From Veillonella sp. VA137 (GTDB lineage: Bacteria > Bacillota > Negativicutes > Veillonellales > Veillonellaceae), in contig NZ_RQVK01000015.1 of assembly GCF_003992015.1 (NCBI RefSeq), forward strand, positions 1-37,400: a stretch of 37,400 bases of DNA, given 5' to 3'. Positions 13,902-21,441 of the stretch are shown piece by piece. A program made the position numbers and the translations under genes. The first letter of the stretch is position 1. The number at the start of each line of letters is the position of its first letter. The notes beneath the pieces are model-generated. The model searched no databases, had not been told where the DNA came from, and saw nothing but the letters and a program-made list of their open reading frames with translations.

Positions 13902-15995
13902 ATGGAACGCATTTTTAAACTACAAAATTTGAATTGTGCCAATTGCGCTAGCGTGATTGAAGCAAAATTAAATCAACTAGAATCTGTGTCAGCAGCAACT
14001 TTCACGCTTGGCACTCAGCAATTGCGCATTACCTCTAGTATAGAAGATACAGACATGTTACGAGATCAAATCCAAGCGGTGTGCGATGCTACGGAAGATG
14101 GCGTAGTAGTGGTACCATTTGTGCGTGCACCTAAAAAAGCACAACAAGTAGATGATGACCATGAGCATAATTCTAGTTTAGTGGGGATTATTATAGGCGC
14201 TATCGTGATAGTGGTAGCAGAGTTTACAAATTGGGTGCCAGAGCAATACCTGACTCCATTATTAATTGTAACCTTTGTTGTACTAGGATGGCGCATTGTA
14301 TGGGCAGCAATTAAAAATTTCATGAAAGGTAAATTATTCGATGAAAACTTCTTGATGTCTGTTGCTACTATTGGTGCGTTAATCATCGGTGAATATGTAG
14401 AGGCTGTTTGGGTTATGTTGTTCTTCCAAATGGGTATTTATTTTGAGGAACGTGCTACAGAACGCAGTCGTAATGCGGTTATGGATGCAGTGGATCTTCG
14501 TCCAGAAGAAGTGCGTTTAATCGTTTGTGATGGTAGCGTGCAGGTGGTGAATCCAGAAGATGTACAAGTAGGGTCTCATATCGAAATTCGTCCTGGTGAT
14601 CGTATTCCATTGGATGGCCGTATAGTAGAAGGTACTACGCGTATCGATACAGCAGCGGTAACTGGTGAACCAGTTCCAGTGAGCGCTACCGTAGGTACAG
14701 AAGTGATGTCTGGGTGCATCAATGTGGATGGGCGCATTGTCTTAGAAGTAACGCATGAATTAAAAGATTCCATGGTTATGCGCATTCTTGATGCTGTGGA
14801 ACATGCAGCGGCATCGAAACCAAAGATTGATCGTTTCATTACTCGTTTCTCTCGCGTATATACGCCAATCGTAGTGGCATTGGCGATTATTGTTGCCGTA
14901 GTACCTCCTCTATTTACAGGAGAATGGCAATATTGGATTTATACAGCTTTAACATTCTTAGTAGTATCTTGCCCATGCGCCTTAGTATTATCTGTGCCTT
15001 TGGCATTCTTCTCCGGGATCGGAGCTGGTTCTAAACAAGGTATCTTGTTCAAAGGTGGCAAGGCGATCGAGGCAATGAGTCGCGTGAAAGCGATTGCCTT
15101 CGATAAAACTGGTACTATCACAACAGGTACTTTCAACGTACAAACAGTAGAAGTAGCTGGTACTTATACGGATAATGAAGTGTTGCAATATGCAGCGGCT
15201 CTAGAAGCTGGTTCTACACACCCGATTGCTATGTCCATTGTAGAAGAAGTACAGCGTAGAGGAGTAGAGTTTAATACGGCTAAGGATGTAAAAGAAATCT
15301 CTGGTCATGGTATGGTAGGCATTGTAGAAGGCCATACCGTATTGGTTGGTAATGGTCGTTTATTAGAAACAGAACATGTAACGGTACCAACCATTGAACA
15401 TGTATATGGCAGTGAAGTATTTGTAGCTATTGATGGTCAATATGTAGGTCGTATCGTCATTGCGGATGCTGTGAAAGAGGATTCTAAAGAGGCCATCCGT
15501 CGTATGAATGGAAAAGGATATCATACAGTGATGCTCACAGGTGATGTGGCATCCAGTGCGAACCATATTGCCCAAGAAGTAGGTATCCAAGGTGTGCGTG
15601 CCGAGTTATTACCACAAGATAAATTAGAAGTGGTGCAATCTCTTCGCAGCGAACATGGTTCTGTCATGTTCGTAGGTGATGGTATCAATGACGCGCCTGT
15701 GTTAACTGGTGCTGATGTAGGTGGTGCTATGGGGAGTGGTGCAGATTCTGCCATCGAAGCAGCAGACGTAGTATACATAAACTCCAACCTAGATTCCGTA
15801 TGGCGTTCCTTAAATATTGCAGAACGTACCTTGTCCATTGCATGGCAAAATATTTTCTTCGCTATTGCTGTAAAAATTATCGTTATGGTGGCTGGTGTAT
15901 TTGGCTTTGCAAATATGTGGGTGGCAGTTTTTGCAGATACAGGGGTATCCATTCTTTGCATCTTTAACTCTGTCCGTATTTTCTACAGTAAATAA
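13902..15995 (+). CDS. P1B-type heavy-metal ATPase (Zn/Cd/Pb class), copy 1
   Basis: This 697-residue membrane pump exports soft divalent metals using ATP. It has a heavy-metal-associated domain with Cys12 and Cys15 (NCANCAS), an acidic-His linker (DDDHEHN), membrane helices at about 92-180 and the actuator TGEP at 254-257. The metal site CPC is at 357-359 in SCPCALVLSVP, the phosphorylated Asp401 is in DKTGT, His440-Pro441 follows, and GDGINDAP is at 592-599. Lys658 and Asp679 in the last helices mark the P1B-2 class (ZntA/CadA), not copper. AAGGAGAT precedes the ATG. No strong promoter is visible upstream, unlike copy 2. Trp170 replaces the glycine found in copy 2. The closest relative in the window is the tandem copy 2.67 kb downstream. 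Confidence 0.95.
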   Translation: MERIFKLQNLNCANCASVIEAKLNQLESVSAATFTLGTQQLRITSSIEDTDMLRDQIQAVCDATEDGVVVVPFVRAPKKAQQVDDDHEHNSSLVGIIIGAIVIVVAEFTNWVPEQYLTPLLIVTFVVLGWRIVWAAIKNFMKGKLFDENFLMSVATIGALIIGEYVEAVWVMLFFQMGIYFEERATERSRNAVMDAVDLRPEEVRLIVCDGSVQVVNPEDVQVGSHIEIRPGDRIPLDGRIVEGTTRIDTAAVTGEPVPVSATVGTEVMSGCINVDGRIVLEVTHELKDSMVMRILDAVEHAAASKPKIDRFITRFSRVYTPIVVALAIIVAVVPPLFTGEWQYWIYTALTFLVVSCPCALVLSVPLAFFSGIGAGSKQGILFKGGKAIEAMSRVKAIAFDKTGTITTGTFNVQTVEVAGTYTDNEVLQYAAALEAGSTHPIAMSIVEEVQRRGVEFNTAKDVKEISGHGMVGIVEGHTVLVGNGRLLETEHVTVPTIEHVYGSEVFVAIDGQYVGRIVIADAVKEDSKEAIRRMNGKGYHTVMLTGDVASSANHIAQEVGIQGVRAELLPQDKLEVVQSLRSEHGSVMFVGDGINDAPVLTGADVGGAMGSGADSAIEAADVVYINSNLDSVWRSLNIAERTLSIAWQNIFFAIAVKIIVMVAGVFGFANMWVAVFADTGVSILCIFNSVRIFYSK

Positions 15996-16002
15996 TATAA
16001 GT

Positions 16003-16140
16003 CCTCCTGCTAGCATGTACGCCCAACTATGTAGCAGGAGGCATTGTGATATCTTCCCCTTCTTGCAGTTATGCAAGACATATATCACTACATAATAACT
16101 ATACAGCGAAGAGGACTTGGTCATTAGGCTAAGTCCTCTT
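16003..16140 (+). ncRNA. Conserved three-hairpin 3' element after ATPase copy 1
   Basis: CCTCCTGCTA 16003-16012 pairs with 16032-16041. GTGATAT 16046-16052 pairs with 16082-16088 and encloses TCTTGCA/TGCAAGA (16061-16067 with 16072-16078). AAGAGGACTT 16109-16118 pairs with 16131-16140 as a final terminator. All three stems recur after copy 2, including a U-A to C-G compensatory change. It may be a 3' UTR element or a separate small RNA. Confidence 0.55.
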
Positions 16141-16188
16141 TACCGTGTAGGGGCATAGTCTACCAACTCATTTTGTCCTATAACCCTG

Positions 16189-16222
16189 AAAGCTAGCAGA
16201 ACATAGGGACTGCTGGCTTTTG
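16189..16222. terminator. Hairpin terminator before rhuM remnant
   Basis: AAAGCTAGCAG at 16189-16199 pairs with CTGCTGGCTTT at 16210-16220 and ends in T-rich sequence. It probably terminated the original rhuM copy or the ATPase transcript. Confidence 0.6.
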
Positions 16223-16254
16223 TGTATAGATCTACTTGTGTTGCTTTAGAAGTA

Positions 16255-16400
16255 ATTTGTCGAAGTCCGAGAATACTTTCTGCCTTTGTAGCCCAGATAC
16301 GGAATTGTGTAGCCTCTTTGGAGTTTACACGGTAGCCAACAGCGATGATGGCATCGAGGTTGTAGAAGTCAGTGCTATAGATTTTTCCATCTCTGGAAAT
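16255..16400 (-). pseudogene. rhuM remnant
   Basis: Read on the minus strand this encodes RDGKIYSTDFYNLDAIIAVG, then YRVNSKEATQFRIWATK, the RhuM hallmark. It then jumps directly to bases matching the 3' end of the intact rhuM (GAGAATACTTTCTGC on the plus strand). So it has lost both the N-terminal part and the segment between the hallmark and the C-terminus. The part before YNLDAII differs from the intact gene, so it comes from a diverged paralogue. It confirms that the duplicated unit once included rhuM. Confidence 0.8.
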
Positions 16401-16407
16401 AACTGAA

Positions 16408-16451
16408 ATAACATATTGTTATAAAGATGCGGTTCGAATCCGCATACAGCG
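16408..16451 (+). other. 3' half of the tRNA-like element, second copy
   Basis: It matches 13747-13789 with few changes. The T-arm is now perfect (TGCGG-TTCGAAT-CCGCA), but the acceptor 5' strand and D-arm are gone, replaced by rhuM remnant sequence. Such tRNA 3' ends are common attachment sites of integrating elements. Confidence 0.55.
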
Positions 16452-16458
16452 TTTTTTA

Positions 16459-16486
16459 GCACTCTAAGTAATAGGGTGCTTTTTTA
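16459..16486 (+). terminator. Hairpin terminator, second copy
   Basis: GCACTCT at 16459-16465 pairs with AGGGTGC at 16473-16479 and is followed by six Ts. It lies upstream of the ATPase copy 2 promoter. Confidence 0.75.
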
Positions 16487-16544
16487 TTATCGAAATGAGA
16501 TAAAACTAGGGATAAAAAAATACAAATGAATACAAAATCATATG

Positions 16545-16573
16545 TTGACAAAATAGAAAATTGTAGATATAAT
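16545..16573 (+). promoter_or_regulatory. Perfect consensus promoter of ATPase copy 2
   Basis: TTGACA at 16545-16550, exactly 17 bases, then TATAAT at 16568-16573. It lies in a roughly 110-base segment that copy 1 lacks. Predicted transcription starts near 16580, at the A of an ATG. Confidence 0.85.
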
Positions 16574-16579
16574 AAAAAT

Positions 16580-16660
16580 ATGAACAGACGCTCAAGTATT
16601 GAAGCGGTGTTAAAACAAATGTTAAAACAAGTAGTTAAGGTTACATATTATAATTCATAA
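16580..16660 (+). CDS. Possible leaderless 26-codon leader peptide
   Basis: ATG 16580 coincides with the expected transcription start of the consensus promoter, so it would be translated without a leader. It encodes MNRRSSIEAVLKQMLKQVVK and then VTYYNS, and stops at 16658-16660, overlapping the AAGGAG site of the ATPase. An imperfect palindrome (CGC-TCAAGTATTGA-A-GCG, 16589-16606) lies inside it and could be an operator. Coding status is uncertain; it could be the start of a lost regulator gene. Confidence 0.35.
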   Translation: MNRRSSIEAVLKQMLKQVVKVTYYNS

Positions 16661-16670
16661 AGGAGATACC

Positions 16671-18764
16671 ATGGAACGCATTTTTACATTGCAAAACTTG
16701 AACTGTGCAAATTGCGCTAGTGTCATTGAAGAAAAATTAAATCAACTAGAATCTGTGTCGGCAGCGACTTTCACAATTGGTACGAAACAATTGCGGATTA
16801 CTTCTACCGTAGAAGATATGGATGCTTTGCAAGAACAAATCCAAGCGGTATGTGATGCTACGGAAGATGGTGTAGTAGTGGTACCATTTGTGCGTGCATC
16901 TAAAAAAGCACAACAAGCAGAGGATGACCATGAGCATAATTCTAGTTTAGTGGGGATTATTATAGGCGCTATCGTGATGGTAGTAGCAGAGTTTACCAAT
17001 TGGGTGTCTGAGCAATATATGATTCCATTGATGGTGGTGACTTTTGTTATACTAGGATGGCGCATTGTATGGGCAGCAATTAAGAATGGTATGAAAGGTA
17101 AACTGTTCGATGAAAATTTCTTGATGTCCATTGCTACTATTGGTGCGTTAATCATTGGTGAATATGCAGAGGCAGTTGGGGTTATGTTGTTCTTCCAAGT
17201 GGGCATTTATTTTGAGGAACGTGCTACAGAACGCAGTCGTAATGCGGTTATGGATGCAGTGGATCTTCGCCCAGAAGAAGTACGTTTAATCGCTTGTGAC
17301 GGTAGCGTACAAGTTGTAAATCCAGAAGATGTACAAGTAGGATCTCATATTGAAATTCGTCCTGGTGATCGTATTCCATTGGATGGTCGTGTTGTAGAAG
17401 GGACTACACGTATCGACACAGCAGCGGTAACTGGTGAACCAGTTCCTGTGAGTGCTACGGTAGGCACTGAAGTGATGTCTGGTTGCATCAATGTAGATGG
17501 TCGCATTGTCTTAGAAGTAACGCATGAATTAAAAGATTCCATGGTTATGCGTATTCTAGATGCTGTGGAAAATGCAGCAGCATCGAAACCAAAGATTGAT
17601 CGTTTTATTACTCGTTTTTCTCGTGTATATACGCCAATCGTAGTGGCATTGGCAATTATCGTTGCCGTGGTACCACCTTTATTCACAGGAGAATGGCAAT
17701 ATTGGATTTATACAGCCTTAACATTCCTAGTAGTATCTTGTCCATGCGCCTTAGTATTATCTGTGCCATTGGCATTCTTCTCTGGCATTGGTGCTGGTTC
17801 TCGACAAGGTATCTTATTTAAAGGTGGTAAAGCAATCGAGGCTATGAGCCGTGTGAAAGCGATTGCATTTGATAAAACTGGTACCATCACAACTGGTACT
17901 TTCAACGTACAAACAGTAGAAGTAGCTAGTGGCTATACAGAAAACGAAGTGTTGCAATATGCAGCAGCCTTAGAAGCCGTATCTACACACCCAATTGCGA
18001 TGTCTATCGTAGAAGAAGTACAACGTAGAGGGGTAGAGTTTAATGCGGCCAAGGATGTAAAAGAAATCTCTGGTCACGGCATGGTAGGCACCGTAGAAGG
18101 TCATACTGTATTAGTCGGCAATGGTCGTTTGTTGGCGAAAGAAAATATTGCAACGCCATTGATTGATTATGTGTATGGTAGTGAAGTATTCGTAGCTGTT
18201 GATGGTCAATACGTAGGCCGTATCATTATTGCTGACGCTTTAAAAGCTGATTCTAAGGAAGCTATTCGTCGTATGAACGGCAAAGGATATCAAACAGTGA
18301 TGCTTACAGGTGATGTGGCAGCGAGTGCGAAGTACATTGCTCAACAAGTAGGTATCCAAGGAGTATGTGCTGAGTTATTACCACAAGATAAATTAGAAGT
18401 GGTACAGTCTCTACGTAATGATCATGGTTCTGTCATGTTCGTAGGTGATGGCATCAACGATGCGCCTGTATTGACAGGGGCTGATGTAGGTGGTGCTATG
18501 GGTAGTGGTGCAGATTCTGCTATTGAAGCGGCAGACGTGGTATACATGAACTCTAACCTAGATTCTGTATGGCGTTCCTTAAGTATTGCGGATCGTACTT
18601 TGTCTATTGCTTGGCAAAATATTTTCTTCGCTATTGCTGTGAAAATTATTGTCATGGTAGCTGGTGTATTTGGTTTTGCAAACATGTGGGTAGCGATCTT
18701 TGCAGATACAGGGGTATCCATCTTGTGTATCTTGAACTCTATCCGTATTTTCTATAGTAAATAA
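16671..18764 (+). CDS. P1B-type heavy-metal ATPase (Zn/Cd/Pb class), copy 2
   Basis: Also 697 residues and collinear with copy 1 over its whole length, with most differences conservative and clustered in the N-terminal domain, the first membrane helices and residues about 485-560. All functional motifs are intact: NCANCAS, TGEP, SCPCALVLSVP, DKTGT, STHPIA, GDGINDAP, and the Lys and Asp of the last helices that mark the Zn/Cd/Pb class. It is driven by a perfect promoter, so it is likely the better expressed copy. AAAGGAGATACC precedes the ATG. The pair may differ in metal preference or in regulation; the sequence cannot decide which metal each exports. Confidence 0.95.
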   Translation: MERIFTLQNLNCANCASVIEEKLNQLESVSAATFTIGTKQLRITSTVEDMDALQEQIQAVCDATEDGVVVVPFVRASKKAQQAEDDHEHNSSLVGIIIGAIVMVVAEFTNWVSEQYMIPLMVVTFVILGWRIVWAAIKNGMKGKLFDENFLMSIATIGALIIGEYAEAVGVMLFFQVGIYFEERATERSRNAVMDAVDLRPEEVRLIACDGSVQVVNPEDVQVGSHIEIRPGDRIPLDGRVVEGTTRIDTAAVTGEPVPVSATVGTEVMSGCINVDGRIVLEVTHELKDSMVMRILDAVENAAASKPKIDRFITRFSRVYTPIVVALAIIVAVVPPLFTGEWQYWIYTALTFLVVSCPCALVLSVPLAFFSGIGAGSRQGILFKGGKAIEAMSRVKAIAFDKTGTITTGTFNVQTVEVASGYTENEVLQYAAALEAVSTHPIAMSIVEEVQRRGVEFNAAKDVKEISGHGMVGTVEGHTVLVGNGRLLAKENIATPLIDYVYGSEVFVAVDGQYVGRIIIADALKADSKEAIRRMNGKGYQTVMLTGDVAASAKYIAQQVGIQGVCAELLPQDKLEVVQSLRNDHGSVMFVGDGINDAPVLTGADVGGAMGSGADSAIEAADVVYMNSNLDSVWRSLSIADRTLSIAWQNIFFAIAVKIIVMVAGVFGFANMWVAIFADTGVSILCILNSIRIFYSK

Positions 18765-18770
18765 TATAAG

Positions 18771-18908
18771 CCCTCCTGCTAGAATGTACGCCCTACTATG
18801 TGGCAGGAGGGATTGTGATATCTTCCCCTCCTTGCAGTCATGCAAGGCATATATCACTACATAACAACTATACGGCAAAGAGGACTTGGTATTAGACCAG
18901 GTCCTTTT
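18771..18908 (+). ncRNA. Conserved three-hairpin 3' element after ATPase copy 2
   Basis: The same three stems as at 16003-16140. Stem 1 is extended by a C-G pair. In stem 2, C18830-G18847 replaces U16061-A16078. Stem 3 (AGGACTTGGT with ACCAGGTCCT) ends in a T-run and serves as the terminator. Loop bases differ while the pairs are kept, which supports a folded RNA. Confidence 0.55.
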
Positions 18909-18946
18909 TGTTGTGTAATAAACTTTCACAAGAAATCATAAAAAAA

Positions 18947-18975
18947 TTGACGAATCGGCCTCGATTGATTAAGAT
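18947..18975 (+). promoter_or_regulatory. Promoter of the CorA-family gene
   Basis: TTGACG at 18947-18952, a 17-base spacer and TAAGAT at 18970-18975, about 40 bases before the ATG. It uncouples the gene from the ATPase upstream. Confidence 0.6.
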
Positions 18976-19012
18976 AAAGGGTAGGGTTATTAAGACGTTA
19001 AGGAGGTGTCAC

Positions 19013-19966
19013 ATGTTAACGGTACACAAACACGTAGAGGGGGAATTATTTACAGATTCCACTGTACAAGATGCTACAAAAGGTTCATGGATAAATTTGG
19101 TGAACCCAGACCCCGATGAGTTGGCTATCGTCAATATGATGACACAGATTCCAACGGACGTACTGAAAGCAGCTTTGGATACGGAAGAACGGTCTCACGT
19201 AGAAATTGAAGATGAATACATTTTCGTCGTTATTAACATTCCAGTACTGCGTGGATCTGACGTATATGATGCAGTTCCATTGGGTGTATTTGTGACAGAA
19301 GATTTCTTTATTACTATCTGTTTAGAAGAAGCAGAGGTGCTGTATCCGTTCTTGAGCAATCAAATGCCAACCTTCTATACTTTTAAAAAGACAAGATTTC
19401 TGTTCCAAATCATGTATCGCACAGCGGTACTATATTTGCGATACTTACAACAAATCGACCGCCGTACGGATGACATTGAAAAAACATTGCGACATACGAC
19501 ACGGAATAAAGATTTGTTTCAATTGTTGGAATTACAAAAATCCATGACCTATTTTACCTCTGCACTGCGTGGTAATGGAACGGTAATGGAACGGATTTTG
19601 CGCATTCGTCGTCATGATGATGTGCGTTATTTGTTGAAAATCTATGAAGAAGATGAAGATCTATTAGAAGATGTAATCATTGAGAACAAGCAGGCTGTGG
19701 AAATGGTTGAAATGTATTCTAATATTTTGATGAATATGATGAATGCCTTTACATCAATTATTTCTAACAATTTAAACTTAGTTATGAAATTATTGGCAGC
19801 TATGACAATTATGCTAGCGGTACCAACGGCAATCTTTAGCTTGTGGGGTATCAATGTACCGGTGCCATTTGCTGATATGGAATATGGCTTTGAGTATGTG
19901 ATTGGTATTGGCATAAGCTTTGCAGCGCTGGCAGGCTATTGGCTTTGGAAAAACGATTTCTTTTAA
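19013..19966 (+). CDS. CorA-family divalent cation transporter, GIN variant
   Basis: From ATG 19013, which has AAGGAGGTG four bases upstream, the product has 317 residues. The large N-terminal cytoplasmic part has the alpha/beta domain and the long stalk helix (about 130-255). Two C-terminal membrane helices lie at about 257-278 and 292-311. The loop between them normally carries GMN; here it reads GIN (Gly279-Ile280-Asn281) in SLWGINVPVPF. The GIN form is known from ZntB-type zinc transporters and from some Firmicutes CorA-like proteins. The position just after two Zn/Cd pumps fits a transition-metal rather than a magnesium role, but substrate is not settled. A longer frame upstream lacks a ribosome site. 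Confidence 0.88.
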   Translation: MLTVHKHVEGELFTDSTVQDATKGSWINLVNPDPDELAIVNMMTQIPTDVLKAALDTEERSHVEIEDEYIFVVINIPVLRGSDVYDAVPLGVFVTEDFFITICLEEAEVLYPFLSNQMPTFYTFKKTRFLFQIMYRTAVLYLRYLQQIDRRTDDIEKTLRHTTRNKDLFQLLELQKSMTYFTSALRGNGTVMERILRIRRHDDVRYLLKIYEEDEDLLEDVIIENKQAVEMVEMYSNILMNMMNAFTSIISNNLNLVMKLLAAMTIMLAVPTAIFSLWGINVPVPFADMEYGFEYVIGIGISFAALAGYWLWKNDFF

Positions 19967-19985
19967 TTGCATAATACAATATAAC

Positions 19986-20018
19986 ACACCTAAGGGGCTA
20001 ACCTTTTAGGTGTTTTTT
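19986..20018 (+). terminator. Terminator of the CorA-family gene
   Basis: ACACCTAA at 19986-19993 pairs with TTAGGTGT at 20006-20013, followed by a T-run. Confidence 0.85.
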
Positions 20019-20143
20019 GTGTCGTTATTCAGGTTAACTATGAAAGTTTTTTATATCTACCTTTGAAAATCATGAATATTATACAAAGTGAATAAAATTA
20101 CTGTATAGATATTTTTCAATTTGCGTAAAAATAATGATTGAAA

Positions 20144-20158
20144 ATGATATAAATCACA
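20144..20158. promoter_or_regulatory. Crp/Fnr-like site upstream of the ABC operon
   Basis: ATGATATAAATCACA contains TGAT-N4-ATCA with a good right half (TCACA). It lies about 75 bases before the -35 of the operon promoter. Evidence is only the short match. Confidence 0.3.
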
Positions 20159-20229
20159 GATAAATGCCTATAAATGTACACTTTCAAACAAGCATGCATT
20201 CCATGTCTTGCAATATTCACATTAGTCAT

Positions 20230-20258
20230 TTGACAATTTTGATAAAAGAAATTAACAT
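20230..20258 (+). promoter_or_regulatory. Probable promoter of the ABC operon
   Basis: TTGACA at 20230-20235, a 17-base spacer and TAACAT at 20253-20258. It would give a leader of about 240 bases. A TATAAT at 20273 is an alternative -10 with a poor -35. Confidence 0.55.
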
Positions 20259-20280
20259 ATTTATGTAATATCTATAATAT

Positions 20281-20449
20281 AGTTGGGCGTAGATATTGAC
20301 TATGAATGCCTTAAATAAGGGAAGAATATTTTGGGGAAGATATTGCTAAAAGTTGTATAGGGTTATGGGCAAGATGGAGCAAGATTGTCTAAACTATAGC
20401 CCTTGCTAACTTAATGTAGATCCACCCAAAGGGTGGTTTTTCTTTTTTT
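20281..20449 (+). promoter_or_regulatory. Structured leader with terminator: candidate riboswitch or attenuator
   Basis: GGGTTATGG 20360-20368 pairs with CTATAGCCC 20394-20402 (9 pairs). AGCAA in its loop (20378-20382) can pair with TTGCT just after it (20403-20407), forming a pseudoknot. Then CCACCC-AAA-GGGTGG (20422-20436) and a long T-run make a clear terminator 59 bases before the first gene. A GGGGAAGATATT-like direct repeat lies at 20317-20345. No known riboswitch consensus is recognised. Confidence 0.5.
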
Positions 20450-20507
20450 GGTATGTATTAATTACATCAATGTATGCTCACTAACATTAAGGAAAGGATG
20501 TGGATGA

Positions 20508-21440
20508 TTGAAAACCATATTAAGTAAGGTGTCACAATTGCTAGTCACATTAATTGGGGTTACATTTTTGACATTTTGCTTGACCTACATTGCTCCTGGG
20601 GATCCAGCTTTGATGGTATTGGAAGCAGGGGACACCATTGTGTCACAGGAAATGATTGATGCTACACGAAAAGAAATGGGCTTAGATCGTCCATTCATGG
20701 AACAGTATGTGCGCTGGGTAGCAGGTGCCGTACAAGGTGATTTGGGAACCTCCTATTCAGGGAAAAAACCAGTGACCGACAAATTATTAGAAGGCTTGGG
20801 CGGAACAGCCTTATTAGCAGTGTCTGCCTTTACGCTAAATGTTCTTATTTCTATACCCATGGGGATTTATTCGGCGGTAAAAGCGAATAAACTGCCAGAC
20901 TTTATCATTCGATTCTTTTCTTTTGTGAATGTGTCAATGCCAAGCTTCTGGTTAGGTATGCTTTTACTGTACATCTTCGGATTGAAATTACATTGGGTAC
21001 CGATTGCTACGTCTGCGATTAGCTTTAAAGCTTTAATTTTGCCAGCGATTACATTATCTTTTGTAATGGCAGCTAAATTCACACGTCAAGTACGGACTGT
21101 GATTATTGAGGAGTTGCATCAAGACTATGTGATGGGGGCTCGTGCCCGTGGCATGAGTGAATCTCAAATTTTATGGAAACATGTCTTACCAAATGCTTTA
21201 TTACCATTGATTACGGTTATGGGTATAGGTATTGGTTGGCTCTTGGCAGGGGCTGCGGTGATTGAAATCGTATTCTCTTGGCCAGGGATGGGGAAAATGG
21301 CGGTCTATGCCATTGCCATGCGCGATTATCCACTCATTGAGGGCTTTGTATTGTGGGTGGCCCTTATCTATACAGCCATCAATTTCTTGGTAGACCTGTC
21401 CTACTCTATTTTGGATCCACGATTGAAAGCGAGGGGATAA
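20508..21440 (+). CDS. ABC importer permease (nickel/peptide type), subunit 1
   Basis: This 310-residue inner-membrane protein belongs to the DppB/NikB family. It has an N-terminal helix (LLVTLIGVTFLTFCLTYIAP GD), a periplasmic segment and then five more helices. The cytoplasmic EAA loop that docks the ATPases reads RQVRTVIIEELHQDYVMGAR. The C-terminal YPLIEGFVLWVALIYTAINF and DLSYSILDPRLK are standard. It starts the operon behind a terminator-containing leader. The start is TTG, at 20508, with GGAAAGGATG upstream. It overlaps no neighbour but ends one base before the next gene's ATG. Substrate may be nickel, an opine-like metallophore or peptides; the gene order and short ATPases favour a Nik/Cnt-type system. 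Confidence 0.88.
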   Translation: MKTILSKVSQLLVTLIGVTFLTFCLTYIAPGDPALMVLEAGDTIVSQEMIDATRKEMGLDRPFMEQYVRWVAGAVQGDLGTSYSGKKPVTDKLLEGLGGTALLAVSAFTLNVLISIPMGIYSAVKANKLPDFIIRFFSFVNVSMPSFWLGMLLLYIFGLKLHWVPIATSAISFKALILPAITLSFVMAAKFTRQVRTVIIEELHQDYVMGARARGMSESQILWKHVLPNALLPLITVMGIGIGWLLAGAAVIEIVFSWPGMGKMAVYAIAMRDYPLIEGFVLWVALIYTAINFLVDLSYSILDPRLKARG

Positions 21441-21441
21441 G

